Source: an uncultured Prevotella sp. | GTDB lineage: Bacteria > Bacteroidota > Bacteroidia > Bacteroidales > Bacteroidaceae | Assembly (NCBI GenBank): GCA_938018155.1 | Contig: CALIIG010000078.1 | Coordinates: 1-13,737, forward strand | DNA length: 13,737 nt | Direction: 5' to 3' | In this document: positions 1 to 6,224 of the stretch, in pieces | Numbering within the stretch: the first letter of the stretch is position 1 | How the letters are laid out: every line of letters starts with the position of its first letter | Program-made: the position numbers and the translations under genes | The notes under the pieces: generated by a model | What the model was told of the DNA's origin: nothing | Databases searched by the model: none | What the model saw: the letters and a program-made list of their open reading frames with translations, nothing else

Positions 1-4
1 GATT

Positions 5-16
5 GATAACGTTATC
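5..16. promoter_or_regulatory. 12-bp palindrome GATAACGTTATC, possible operator
   Basis: The sequence is a perfect palindrome with an AACGTT core. Operators of LacI-family regulators often have a central CG dyad like this. No LacI-type gene is visible in the window and the neighbouring gene lies to the left, outside it. A 12-bp palindrome can also arise by chance in AT-rich DNA, so the functional call is weak. Confidence 0.2.
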
Positions 17-383
17 GCTGCATTTTTCCGTTTTTCATATTTTATATGTACTTTTTAAACTGAAAATTCTACTTTTACCCATGAAAAAGAGAAGCCATTA
101 CGCCGTAAAGGCAACGAAAAACAGGTGTAGGATATTTTAAAAACAAGGAGTTGCGAATGTAAAACACTGTATATTAGCACCTTATATGTTATGCCTAAGA
201 ACAGCGTTTTCGTTATAAGGAGCCGGGATTCTCTCTACAGGCGTAAAATAATGAGCATTTATTCAAAATTTTTCAACGATAATTTGAGTTGAAAATGGTG
301 TTTGTAAGTTGCGAGCAGATTAAAGTTGAGGAGTAGAAATACTTTTTCTTTTGTCGGCAGAGTATATTTTTAAAACTTCTTTT

Positions 384-391
384 TACCTTTG
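384..391 (+). promoter_or_regulatory. Bacteroidetes-type -7 box for the cupin gene
   Basis: TACCTTTG matches the TAnnTTTG -7 consensus used by the primary sigma factor of Bacteroidetes. Transcription would start near 398, leaving a leader of roughly 45 nt before the ATG at 444. I see no TTG at the expected 19 to 21 nt upstream; the nearest (351-353) is about 30 nt away, so only half of the promoter is supported. Confidence 0.4.
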
Positions 392-443
392 TGAGGTACA
401 AGTAATTGTAGTTTAGTAACAATCTTAATACGCTATAAACATT

Positions 444-776
444 ATGATTATTGACTTTGAAAAGATTGCGGAAACCCGCTTAGAGAAGTTCAAAGGCGGC
501 GAAGGCGCACTTGATACCCGCAATTATGTTGATGACAAGGTAAAGATAATGTATTCAACTTTGCGGCCGGGCGCATCGAGTGGCTTACATACTCATGAAG
601 GCAACTGTGAGATAATATTTCTGATTAGCGGCACGCTTACCTTTCATTATGACGGCCGGACGGAGGTGTGTCATGCAGGGCAGTGCCATTATTGTCCCGA
701 AGGCCACAGTCATTACATGGAGAATCTGACCGACCATGATGCGGTTTATTTTGCCGTTGTGCCCGAGCACCATTAA
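444..776 (+). CDS. Small single-domain cupin protein
   Basis: This 110-residue protein is one cupin beta-barrel without a signal peptide, so it is probably cytoplasmic. Both cupin motifs are complete. Motif 1 is the stretch with HTHEGNCE followed by a Gly 7 residues later, giving two His and a Glu as metal ligands. Motif 2 runs GQCHYCPEGHSHYMEN and supplies the third His. Such small cupins bind a divalent metal or a small ligand, and many are sensors or minor enzymes; the substrate cannot be read from the sequence. Next on the plus strand is manC, 337 nt away with its own promoter, so the two are probably separate transcripts. The 3' end overlaps a probable minus-strand gene. The fold is near certain and the function unknown. 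Confidence 0.85.
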   Translation: MIIDFEKIAETRLEKFKGGEGALDTRNYVDDKVKIMYSTLRPGASSGLHTHEGNCEIIFLISGTLTFHYDGRTEVCHAGQCHYCPEGHSHYMENLTDHDAVYFAVVPEHH

Positions 777-921
777 TTTTTGCAGCGTGTTTACTGCACG
801 ATTGTTTTAGCCGGCATCCGTAACAAGGGTCGCCGGCCTTGGCGGTAAAGGCAATACAGATGCGCCTTGCTACATAAACGAGGCATATAAAAAGTGTAGA
901 AGCTACAATGAATAGTTGCAT
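637..921 (-). CDS. Probable small Cys-rich membrane protein, FeoB-associated type
   Basis: This 94-codon minus-strand frame starts with one hydrophobic helix (about residues 2-18), then a basic stretch, then a cysteine cluster DPCYGCRLKQSC (Cys33, Cys36, Cys42). That layout, one N-terminal helix followed by a short C-x2-C-x5-C tail ending in Lys/His, is typical of the roughly 45 to 70 residue FeoB-associated Cys-rich membrane proteins found near iron transporters in Bacteroidales. The family-like part ends near residue 45 (position 787), inside the gap between cupin and manC. The last 49 codons run antisense to the 3' end of the cupin gene (140 nt overlap) and look like random readthrough. 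Either the stop codon was lost or this is chance coding. No feoA or feoB is in the window. I hold the N-terminal half as fairly likely and the tail as doubtful. Confidence 0.45.
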   Translation of the reverse strand: MQLFIVASTLFICLVYVARRICIAFTAKAGDPCYGCRLKQSCSKHAAKINGARAQRQNKPHHGRSDSPCNDCGLRDNNGTALHDTPPSGRHNER

Positions 922-1113
922 GACGGTTTCGTGTTGCTATTGTTCTACAAAACGTTTATTCTTTATACGATACAACTAAAAATGTGCCAAATGAGTTGTT
1001 TTTATGGTAAAGCATTGTAGGTATCATATAAAATAGCTAAATTTGGTGACATATACATAACGCAAATTACATTTAATTTCGCATAAAAACATTAAGAAAA
1101 AACAGGGCATATC
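777..1113. other. Intergenic region between the cupin gene and manC
   Basis: The left part (787-921) is covered by the probable minus-strand Cys-rich membrane protein. The right part holds the manC promoter and a leader of roughly 60 nt that is very AT-rich. No clear terminator for the cupin gene is seen. Confidence 0.5.
1015..1045 (+). promoter_or_regulatory. manC promoter, Bacteroidetes sigma type
   Basis: TTG at 1015-1017 and TAAATTTG at 1038-1045 match the -33 (TTG) and -7 (TAnnTTTG) elements, with a 20-nt spacer, which is the expected distance. It is the best-formed promoter in the window. Transcription would begin near 1052, giving a leader of about 60 nt. Confidence 0.65.
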
Positions 1114-2187
1114 ATGAAAGAAGTATTATCGCATAACCATTTGGTAATTATGGCTGGCGGCGTAGGGAGTCGCTTTTGGCCCATGAGTACAGTTGAAACT
1201 CCCAAGCAATTCATTGACGTTTTGGGAGTAGGGCGCACACTTATTCAGCAAACCTGCGACCGTTTTAAGGGTATTTGTCCACCCGAAAACATGTGGGTTG
1301 TAACCAATAAGCGTTATGCTGCACTGGTTCATAAGCAGCTTCCGGAAATCCCTGTTGGGAATATTCTGCTCGAACCTTGCCGCCGTAATACGGCTCCGTG
1401 TATAGCTTATGTAAGCTGGCGTATTAAAATGTGCGATGAACGTGCTGATATTGTGGTTACACCCAGCGACCATATTGTGACCGATGTGATAGAATTTCAG
1501 CGCGTTATCAAGGAATGCCTGAGCTTTACAAGTGAAACCGATGCCATTGTTACACTGGGAATGAAAGCCGTGCGCCCCGAAACGGGCTATGGATACATAA
1601 AGGCCGACCTGTCGGGTAATGCACCAAGGCATCAGGAAATATACCGTGTTGACTCGTTTCGTGAGAAGCCTGACCTGGCCACCGCTACACGCTATATCAG
1701 CGAAAAAAGCTATTTCTGGAACGCAGGCATATTTGTATGGAGTGCCGAAACGATTGTAAACGCCCTTCGTATTTATGCGCCGGGAATCAATAATATATTT
1801 GAACGCATGAAGGATGTGCTTGGAACATCTCGGGAACAGGCTGTTATTGACGAATGCTATGGCGATTGTGAGAATATCTCTGTTGACTATGCCGTGATGG
1901 AAAAGGCAGAAGAGATATTTGTTTGCCCTGCTGATTTCGGGTGGAGTGACCTGGGAACGTGGGGTGCTTTGCTGCTGCAGTCGAAGCGTGATATGTATGG
2001 AAACAGCTGCATTGGGCCAGATGTAAAAACCTTTGAAACCCATAACTGTATTATTCATACAGCTAATGAGAAGAAAGTAGTGGTACAAGGGTTGGACGAT
2101 TATATCGTTGCCGAACACGATGGCACATTATTAATATGCAAGTTATCGGAAGAACAACGTATCAAACAGTTCGCCGGGGGTGACTAA
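1114..2187 (+). CDS. manC: Mannose-1-phosphate guanylyltransferase
   Basis: The enzyme joins mannose 1-phosphate and GTP to give GDP-mannose and pyrophosphate, the activated sugar for mannose, fucose and related residues in surface glycans and glycoproteins. It acts in the cytoplasm. The 357-residue protein shows the nucleotidyltransferase signature AGGVGSRFWPMS (residues 14-25) with PKQF (30-33), then TPSDH (116-120), PETGYGYI (155-162), FREKPD (182-187), FWNAGIF (201-207) and FGWSDLGTW (275-283). The length matches the single-domain form: there is no C-terminal cupin-type phosphomannose isomerase domain as in the 470-residue bifunctional enzymes, so mannose 1-phosphate must come from separate enzymes. 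It has its own promoter and is followed by a hairpin and an unrelated glycosidase, so it is likely monocistronic. The ATG at 1114 precedes the conserved core by a normal distance. Confidence 0.93.
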   Translation: MKEVLSHNHLVIMAGGVGSRFWPMSTVETPKQFIDVLGVGRTLIQQTCDRFKGICPPENMWVVTNKRYAALVHKQLPEIPVGNILLEPCRRNTAPCIAYVSWRIKMCDERADIVVTPSDHIVTDVIEFQRVIKECLSFTSETDAIVTLGMKAVRPETGYGYIKADLSGNAPRHQEIYRVDSFREKPDLATATRYISEKSYFWNAGIFVWSAETIVNALRIYAPGINNIFERMKDVLGTSREQAVIDECYGDCENISVDYAVMEKAEEIFVCPADFGWSDLGTWGALLLQSKRDMYGNSCIGPDVKTFETHNCIIHTANEKKVVVQGLDDYIVAEHDGTLLICKLSEEQRIKQFAGGD

Positions 2188-2241
2188 ATACTCCCTTCCC
2201 GGGACGGAATACTGCTTTCTCCCAAATGATTAAACCACATG

Positions 2242-2266
2242 GAAATGCAGCAGGAAGCTGCATTTC
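2242..2266 (+). terminator. Perfect 10-bp hairpin after manC
   Basis: Arms GAAATGCAGC (2242-2251) and GCTGCATTTC (2257-2266) are exact inverse complements around a 5-nt loop. Farther out, CCCAAA (2221-2226) can pair with TTTGGG, and AAACCA with TGGTTT (both just after 2270), so a larger structure is possible. It lies 54 nt after the manC stop. There is no T-run after the stem, so intrinsic termination is plausible but not shown; it could instead stabilise the 3' end of the message. Confidence 0.45.
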
Positions 2267-2321
2267 ATAATTGGTTTGGGCTTATTTAAACGTCACTAAA
2301 AACTATAATATTTGAATACCT

Positions 2322-4193
2322 ATGAAACAAAGTATTATGGCTGTAGCCTTTGTCTTTTGTCTGTCAGCACAGGCAAGGAGTGGAAAAAAGATGGTAAGTG
2401 ACTGTCTGATGCCTGCAAATAGTGAAGTGTTACGAGGGTATGTGGGTGCCCAATTGTCGAAAGCATATAATAATGGCATTTTAAAGCAAGACGTAGATCG
2501 TTTGGTTAGTCCGTTCTTAAAGCGAACAGAGACCCATCTGTGGCAAGGAGAGTTTTGGGGAAAATGGATGTGTTCGGCTGTCATTGCCTATCAATATAAA
2601 CCCGTTCCTGCTCTTATGAGTTTGATGAGACAGGCTGTTGACAAGCTCATCGCTACGCAGGCTGCCGACGGTTACATTGGCAACTATGCGCCTGAAGCCC
2701 GATTAAGGGAATGGGATATTTGGGGATGCAAGTACTGTATGCTCGGTTTGCTCGACTATTATAGTTTGTCAAAAGACAAAAAGGCATTGGTTGCAGCTGC
2801 GAAGGAGGCCGATTGTTTGATGGCAGAATTAAAAAACAGGAATGTCTCTATTTCCTCATTGGGTAATCATAGAGGTATGGCAGCTTCGTCCATATTGAAA
2901 CCATTCTGTTACCTTTATTCGCTTACAGGAAAGAAACAGTATCTTGATTTTGCAGAGAATATTGTAAAAAGTTGGGAGACTGCCGATGGTCCGCAGTTAC
3001 TTTCAAAGGCCAATGTACCCGTGGGGCAACGCTTTTCTAAACCCGATGCCAATGATTGGTATAACTGGAAACAGGGGCAGAAGGCATACGAAATGATGTC
3101 GTGCTATGAAGGATTGGCTGAACTTTACCGGCTTACAGGTAACCCACAATATCTTAATGCAGTGAAAGCGACGTGGCAGAGCATCATGGATACGGAGATA
3201 AATATAACAGGTTCGGGGTCGGCAATGGAAGCATGGTTTGGCGGTAAAGCCATACAGTATGCTCCTGTTAAACATTATCAGGAAACGTGTGTAACAGCAA
3301 CGTGGATAAAATTAAGCAAGCAACTGCTGTTACTTACGGGTAACAGCAAGTATGCCGACGCCATAGAGCAGACGTTCTATAATGCACTTCTTGGCGCAAT
3401 GCGACGCGAAGGCGCAAGCTGGGCTAAGTATACGCCACTTTCCGGGCAAAGACTTCCCGGCTCACAACAGTGTAATATGGGTTTGAATTGCTGTGAAGCA
3501 AGCGGCCCCCGTGGCTTGTTTTCTATTCCTGATATGACGGTTTTGCAAGGTAATGGTGGTGTAACGGTATGCCTTTATATACCCGGTGAATATCAGGTTA
3601 CATCACCTCTTGGACAGAGAATAACGTTAATACAAGAGGGAAATTACGAGAAAGCCGGTGACATTCGAATAGCATTGGCTATGAAGAAGGGGGAAGAGAT
3701 GACCCTTTCATTCCGTATACCAGAATGGAGCACGGTCACTAATGTTAGAGTAAACAGCGAAGAGGTAAAAGGGGTAAAGCATGGAGCGTTCCTCCGTATC
3801 ACCCGAAAGTGGAAAGACGGTGATGTTATTTCTTTAAAATTTGACATGCAACCACGAATTACACAAACAGGAAGTATTCCAAAGTACGTTGCCATTAGCA
3901 GAGGTCCCGTAGTATTAGCGCGCGACTCACGCCTTGCAGGACCTGGCCTTGAGGCTGTGGTTACACCTTATTTAAATAAGGAAGGTAAGCTGGAACTGAT
4001 ACCCGTTGCGAACGACAATCCTGAAATAAGTATGGTTTTCAGAGGAAAATTCCTTCCCGAATCATATAAAGAAGAGGGAGACAGCCCGATAGACATTGAA
4101 TTATGCGATTATGCTTCGGCTGGTAATGCTTCGGCATCACTGCCATTTTTCAAAGTTTGGATGCCTCAACTCTATAATCCTCAACAGAAATAA
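2322..4193 (+). CDS. Exported GH127-type (DUF1680) glycoside hydrolase, probable beta-L-arabinofuranosidase
   Basis: The 623-residue protein begins with a signal peptide (Lys, then a hydrophobic run to about residue 18, likely cut after AQA), so it should act in the periplasm. The body is an alpha/alpha toroid of the DUF1680 kind, with GEFWGKWM (76-83) and paired helices such as YLYSLTGKKQYLDFA and LYRLTGNPQYLNA, followed by beta-sandwich segments. GH127 enzymes use a zinc-bound cysteine nucleophile. Matching residues are visible: Glu321 and Cys323 in QETC, and adjacent Cys390-Cys391 in LNCCEASGPRG. Glu303 in SAMEAWFGG may correspond to the acid/base. The protein is therefore probably active. 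GH127 members remove beta-L-arabinofuranose, but related families take other sugars, so the substrate is uncertain. No SusC/SusD pair or other carbohydrate enzyme is nearby, which is unusual for Bacteroidales. It converges on prmA with 7 nt between the stop codons. Confidence 0.85.
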   Translation: MKQSIMAVAFVFCLSAQARSGKKMVSDCLMPANSEVLRGYVGAQLSKAYNNGILKQDVDRLVSPFLKRTETHLWQGEFWGKWMCSAVIAYQYKPVPALMSLMRQAVDKLIATQAADGYIGNYAPEARLREWDIWGCKYCMLGLLDYYSLSKDKKALVAAAKEADCLMAELKNRNVSISSLGNHRGMAASSILKPFCYLYSLTGKKQYLDFAENIVKSWETADGPQLLSKANVPVGQRFSKPDANDWYNWKQGQKAYEMMSCYEGLAELYRLTGNPQYLNAVKATWQSIMDTEINITGSGSAMEAWFGGKAIQYAPVKHYQETCVTATWIKLSKQLLLLTGNSKYADAIEQTFYNALLGAMRREGASWAKYTPLSGQRLPGSQQCNMGLNCCEASGPRGLFSIPDMTVLQGNGGVTVCLYIPGEYQVTSPLGQRITLIQEGNYEKAGDIRIALAMKKGEEMTLSFRIPEWSTVTNVRVNSEEVKGVKHGAFLRITRKWKDGDVISLKFDMQPRITQTGSIPKYVAISRGPVVLARDSRLAGPGLEAVVTPYLNKEGKLELIPVANDNPEISMVFRGKFLPESYKEEGDSPIDIELCDYASAGNASASLPFFKVWMPQLYNPQQK

Positions 4194-4215
4194 AGAGAGT
4201 TTATTGCTCTTTTTT
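4192..4215. terminator. Weak hairpin between the convergent glycosidase and prmA genes
   Basis: AAAGAG (4192-4197) pairs with CTCTTT (4207-4212), followed by more T residues on the plus strand, right where the two stop codons meet. The stem is only 6 bp and AU-rich, so it is a weak candidate. The position, with only 7 nt between two convergent genes, makes some termination signal here likely. On the minus strand the same element would lie at the very end of prmA. Confidence 0.3.
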
Positions 4216-5070
4216 CTGAAAGATACAGGCTCGCCATTCGTCCTTTTCCTTCACCTCTGTAAGGGTAAGCCCGAGTGAAGCAGCCTGTTTTTCGAGTAAA
4301 ACGATATCATCGGCATAGAACCCGCTAAGAATAAGGATGCCATCATTAGCCAATACCCTCTTAAAGATGGGCATGTCATGGAGAAGGATATTGCGGTTAA
4401 TATTGGCGACAATAACATCGAATTTTTCGTTGAAACGAGTTATAATACTGGCATCTCCTTGTAAGACTTTGATATGATCAACATGGTTAAGCTGTGCATT
4501 ATGGCGTGTGTTTTCAACGCTCCACTCATCTATATCGTATGCCATAACACTGTCTGCCCCTAACTTTGACGCCACAATGCCAAGTATTCCTGTGCCGCAT
4601 CCACAGTCTAATACGCATTTGCCATGTAGCCGGAGTGAAAGTAAGGTCGATATAATCATCTGTGTAGTTTGGTGTGTGCCGGTACCAAAGGCTTGTCGTG
4701 CCTGAACAAACACAGGTAGAATACCCTTGGGAATATCCGGAATAGTTTGCCTGGCATCGTAGATAATTACTTTATTATCAACATGAACAGGGTCAAATCC
4801 TGCTTCTTCCCAAACATGGTTCCAATCCTTATATTCTGCTTCTTCAATGGTATAAGATACTTTAGTATCAATTAAAGGGAAGTTTTGTATGGCTTCGTTA
4901 AGCATATTTATATTGAGTTTTCCTTGTTCAACATATCCTTTTATGCCATTGTCTGCGTCTTCAAACGATTCACATCCCGCCTCTCCTGCCGCATCGGCAA
5001 TGAGGTCTCTTGCGATTTGCAATAATTCGGCTGACGTATCTATCTTAAAATTAATTACATGATATTCCAT
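4201..5070 (-). CDS. prmA: Ribosomal protein L11 methyltransferase
   Basis: PrmA uses S-adenosylmethionine to methylate ribosomal protein L11 in the cytoplasm. From the ATG at 5070 the protein has 289 residues, normal for the family. It shows AFGTGTHQTT (127-136), the SAM-binding glycine loop VLDCGCGTGILG (153-164), the acidic end of the next strand YDID (178-181), and ANINRNIL (222-229) at the active-site Asn motif. The frame opens two codons earlier with a TTG (5074-5076), but the ATG at 5070 is the better start because it opens directly into the usual N-terminus and no ribosome site favours the TTG. A TAnnTTTG box on the minus strand about 20 nt upstream would give a very short leader. The gene is divergent from the Trp/Tyr repeat protein and seems to be a single-gene unit. 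Confidence 0.93.
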   Translation of the reverse strand: MEYHVINFKIDTSAELLQIARDLIADAAGEAGCESFEDADNGIKGYVEQGKLNINMLNEAIQNFPLIDTKVSYTIEEAEYKDWNHVWEEAGFDPVHVDNKVIIYDARQTIPDIPKGILPVFVQARQAFGTGTHQTTQMIISTLLSLRLHGKCVLDCGCGTGILGIVASKLGADSVMAYDIDEWSVENTRHNAQLNHVDHIKVLQGDASIITRFNEKFDVIVANINRNILLHDMPIFKRVLANDGILILSGFYADDIVLLEKQAASLGLTLTEVKEKDEWRACIFQKKEQ

Positions 5071-5089
5071 ACTCAAATCTGTTTGGTTG

Positions 5090-5097
5090 CAAAAGTA
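5090..5097 (-). promoter_or_regulatory. prmA promoter -7 box
   Basis: Read on the minus strand this is TACTTTTG, matching TAnnTTTG. It puts the transcript start about 13 nt before the ATG at 5070. The same octamer appears on the plus strand at 5140-5147. No clear -33 TTG is present at the expected distance. Confidence 0.45.
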
Positions 5098-5106
5098 TAA
5101 AAATTA

Positions 5107-5139
5107 GGGAAAAACCTATATGCGTTTAGGGTTTTTCCT
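5107..5139. repeat. Inverted repeat between divergent promoters
   Basis: GGAAAAACC (about 5108-5116) is matched by GGTTTTTCC (about 5130-5138). The pairing extends a little further outward with one mismatch. It lies between the two outward-facing TACTTTTG boxes of prmA and the secreted repeat protein. A regulator bound here could affect both genes, or the hairpin could simply be a spacer. Confidence 0.4.
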
Positions 5140-5170
5140 TACTTTTGTATGATGATGTGAAGTAAATTTG
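5140..5170 (+). promoter_or_regulatory. Promoter -7 boxes for the secreted repeat protein operon
   Basis: Two candidates match TAnnTTTG: TACTTTTG at 5140-5147 and TAAATTTG at 5163-5170. The second has a TTTTG about 15 nt upstream, shorter than the usual 19 to 21 nt spacer; the first has no clear -33 element. Either would give a leader of 50 to 75 nt that ends with a good ribosome site, AAGGAG at 5216-5221, 9 nt before the ATG. Confidence 0.45.
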
Positions 5171-5230
5171 TAGCGTGAATAATAACATAGTAAGAACAAC
5201 CATATAACATTAATAAAGGAGTAAGACAAA

Positions 5231-6166
5231 ATGAAAAAGTTATTTCTATTTTTAGCTCTTGCCGGAGTAATGCCTCTTTCTGCATTAGCACAGGATGACG
5301 TTTATTTTACGCCAACCAAAAGTGTCAGTAAAAGCTCCAGAGAAAACACGCCGACCTATTATAGGGGTAGCAATCGGAGTGTAGATGAATATAATCGTCG
5401 CGGACGCCTGAAAAGTTATTATCAGAAGATAGGTAAGGACAGTCTTGGCAACGATATTGTTACTTATCAGAGGATGCCGGGGGGATCCCCCGATTCTGTT
5501 TACATTGATACAGCATATGTTTATCCAGGCAGTGCGAGGTTTGATGACGACTACGCTTACACCCGTCGTATGTCACGTTGGGACGGTTTCTATGACCCCT
5601 GGTTCTATGGAGCATATCGCTGGGGACCGTGGTATAATGCCTGGTACGACCCATGGTATTATGGATATGGTGGCTGGTATGGAGCCTATGACCCATGGTA
5701 TTATGGCTATACAGGCTGGTACGATCCGTGGTATTACGGTTATTCGGGCTGGTATGGCTGGGGTTATCCGTATTATGGTTACGGCTGGAGCGATCCATAT
5801 TATTATGGGAGACGTTACTATGCCGGTGTATCGGGCGGTGTAACCGGATGGCGCAGCTGGGGAGGCCCGGGCACGAACAGAGACTATTCGGCCGGAAGCG
5901 GTATAGCGACAAATCGTGGGCGTTATTCAGGTGGAACAACATCGCGAAGCCGTAGTAACCGTTCGTTTGGCAGTCGTGATAGTTATCCATCGAACTCTAC
6001 AATACAAAATAATCCGGTATTTAGTGCCCCTTCGCGTTCAAATGGTAGTTTCGGAGGAGGAAACTTTGGCGGAGGAGTGCCCTCGGGCGGCATGTCGTCA
6101 GGTAGTTTTGGCGGTGGTCATTCGGCTCCTGCAGGCGGCGGTCATTTTGGTGGCGGTCGCAGATAA
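5231..6166 (+). CDS. Secreted Trp/Tyr/Gly-rich repeat protein of unknown function
   Basis: I do not recognise a defined family. The 311-residue protein starts with a clear signal peptide (residues 1-20, likely cut at ALA before QDD). Residues 21-115 are hydrophilic, with RRGRLKSYYQKIGKD. Residues 120-193 are an aromatic repeat: DPW[FY]YG at 122, 140, 154 and 165 and a fifth variant DPYYYG at 188, separated by GWYG-like linkers. Residues 200-311 are Gly/Ser/Arg-rich and end in GGG repeats. There are no cysteines and no membrane helix after the signal. This composition suits a low-complexity surface or periplasmic protein, perhaps adhesive or membrane-associated, but that is inference. A strong ribosome site precedes the ATG, and the barrel gene follows 58 nt later without an obvious terminator, so the two are probably co-transcribed. 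Confidence 0.75.
   Translation: MKKLFLFLALAGVMPLSALAQDDVYFTPTKSVSKSSRENTPTYYRGSNRSVDEYNRRGRLKSYYQKIGKDSLGNDIVTYQRMPGGSPDSVYIDTAYVYPGSARFDDDYAYTRRMSRWDGFYDPWFYGAYRWGPWYNAWYDPWYYGYGGWYGAYDPWYYGYTGWYDPWYYGYSGWYGWGYPYYGYGWSDPYYYGRRYYAGVSGGVTGWRSWGGPGTNRDYSAGSGIATNRGRYSGGTTSRSRSNRSFGSRDSYPSNSTIQNNPVFSAPSRSNGSFGGGNFGGGVPSGGMSSGSFGGGHSAPAGGGHFGGGRR
5588..5809 (+). repeat. In-gene tandem repeats encoding DPWYYG units
   Basis: Five related units of the form GAYCCNTGGTATTAYGG recur, with TGGTAY linker copies between them, inside the secreted protein gene. Spacing is uneven (about 11 to 23 codons), so they are interspersed rather than strictly tandem. Copies differ at third codon positions, which suggests selection on the peptide rather than very recent duplication. 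Near-identical copies could still change number by slippage or recombination. Confidence 0.6.
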
Positions 6167-6224
6167 AGAGGATTATTTATATTCAATAAATTATTTCCGG
6201 TGTAATATTAATAGAGAATAAAAG

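Larger units (their letters stand above)
1..443. other. Gene-poor lead region upstream of the cupin gene
   Basis: I see no convincing gene on either strand. The only ATG-led frame with a Lys/Arg-rich start (about position 80) stops after 19 codons and has no family look. The stretch is AT-rich. It holds a 12-bp perfect palindrome near its left edge, a loose 7-bp inverted pair (ccttata at about 180, tataagg at about 215), and a Bacteroidetes-type -7 box near its right edge. A gene to the left of the window could have its upstream region here. Confidence 0.5.

Noticed and set aside
80..139. Short Lys/Arg-rich frame of 19 codons
   Set aside because: It is too short, with no ribosome site and no family resemblance.
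1126..2118. A 330-codon open frame on the minus strand antisense to manC
   Set aside because: The manC frame has all family motifs. The antisense peptide has no domain and a His/Asn-rich composition typical of a shadow frame.
5071..5076. TTG start for prmA two codons upstream of the ATG
   Set aside because: An ATG lies two codons downstream at 5070 and no ribosome site favours the TTG.
5445..5990. Long alternative frames on both strands across the Trp/Tyr/Gly repeat
   Set aside because: They arise from the repetitive GC-patterned codons of the true gene (5231-6166), which has the signal peptide and ribosome site. The alternatives have neither.
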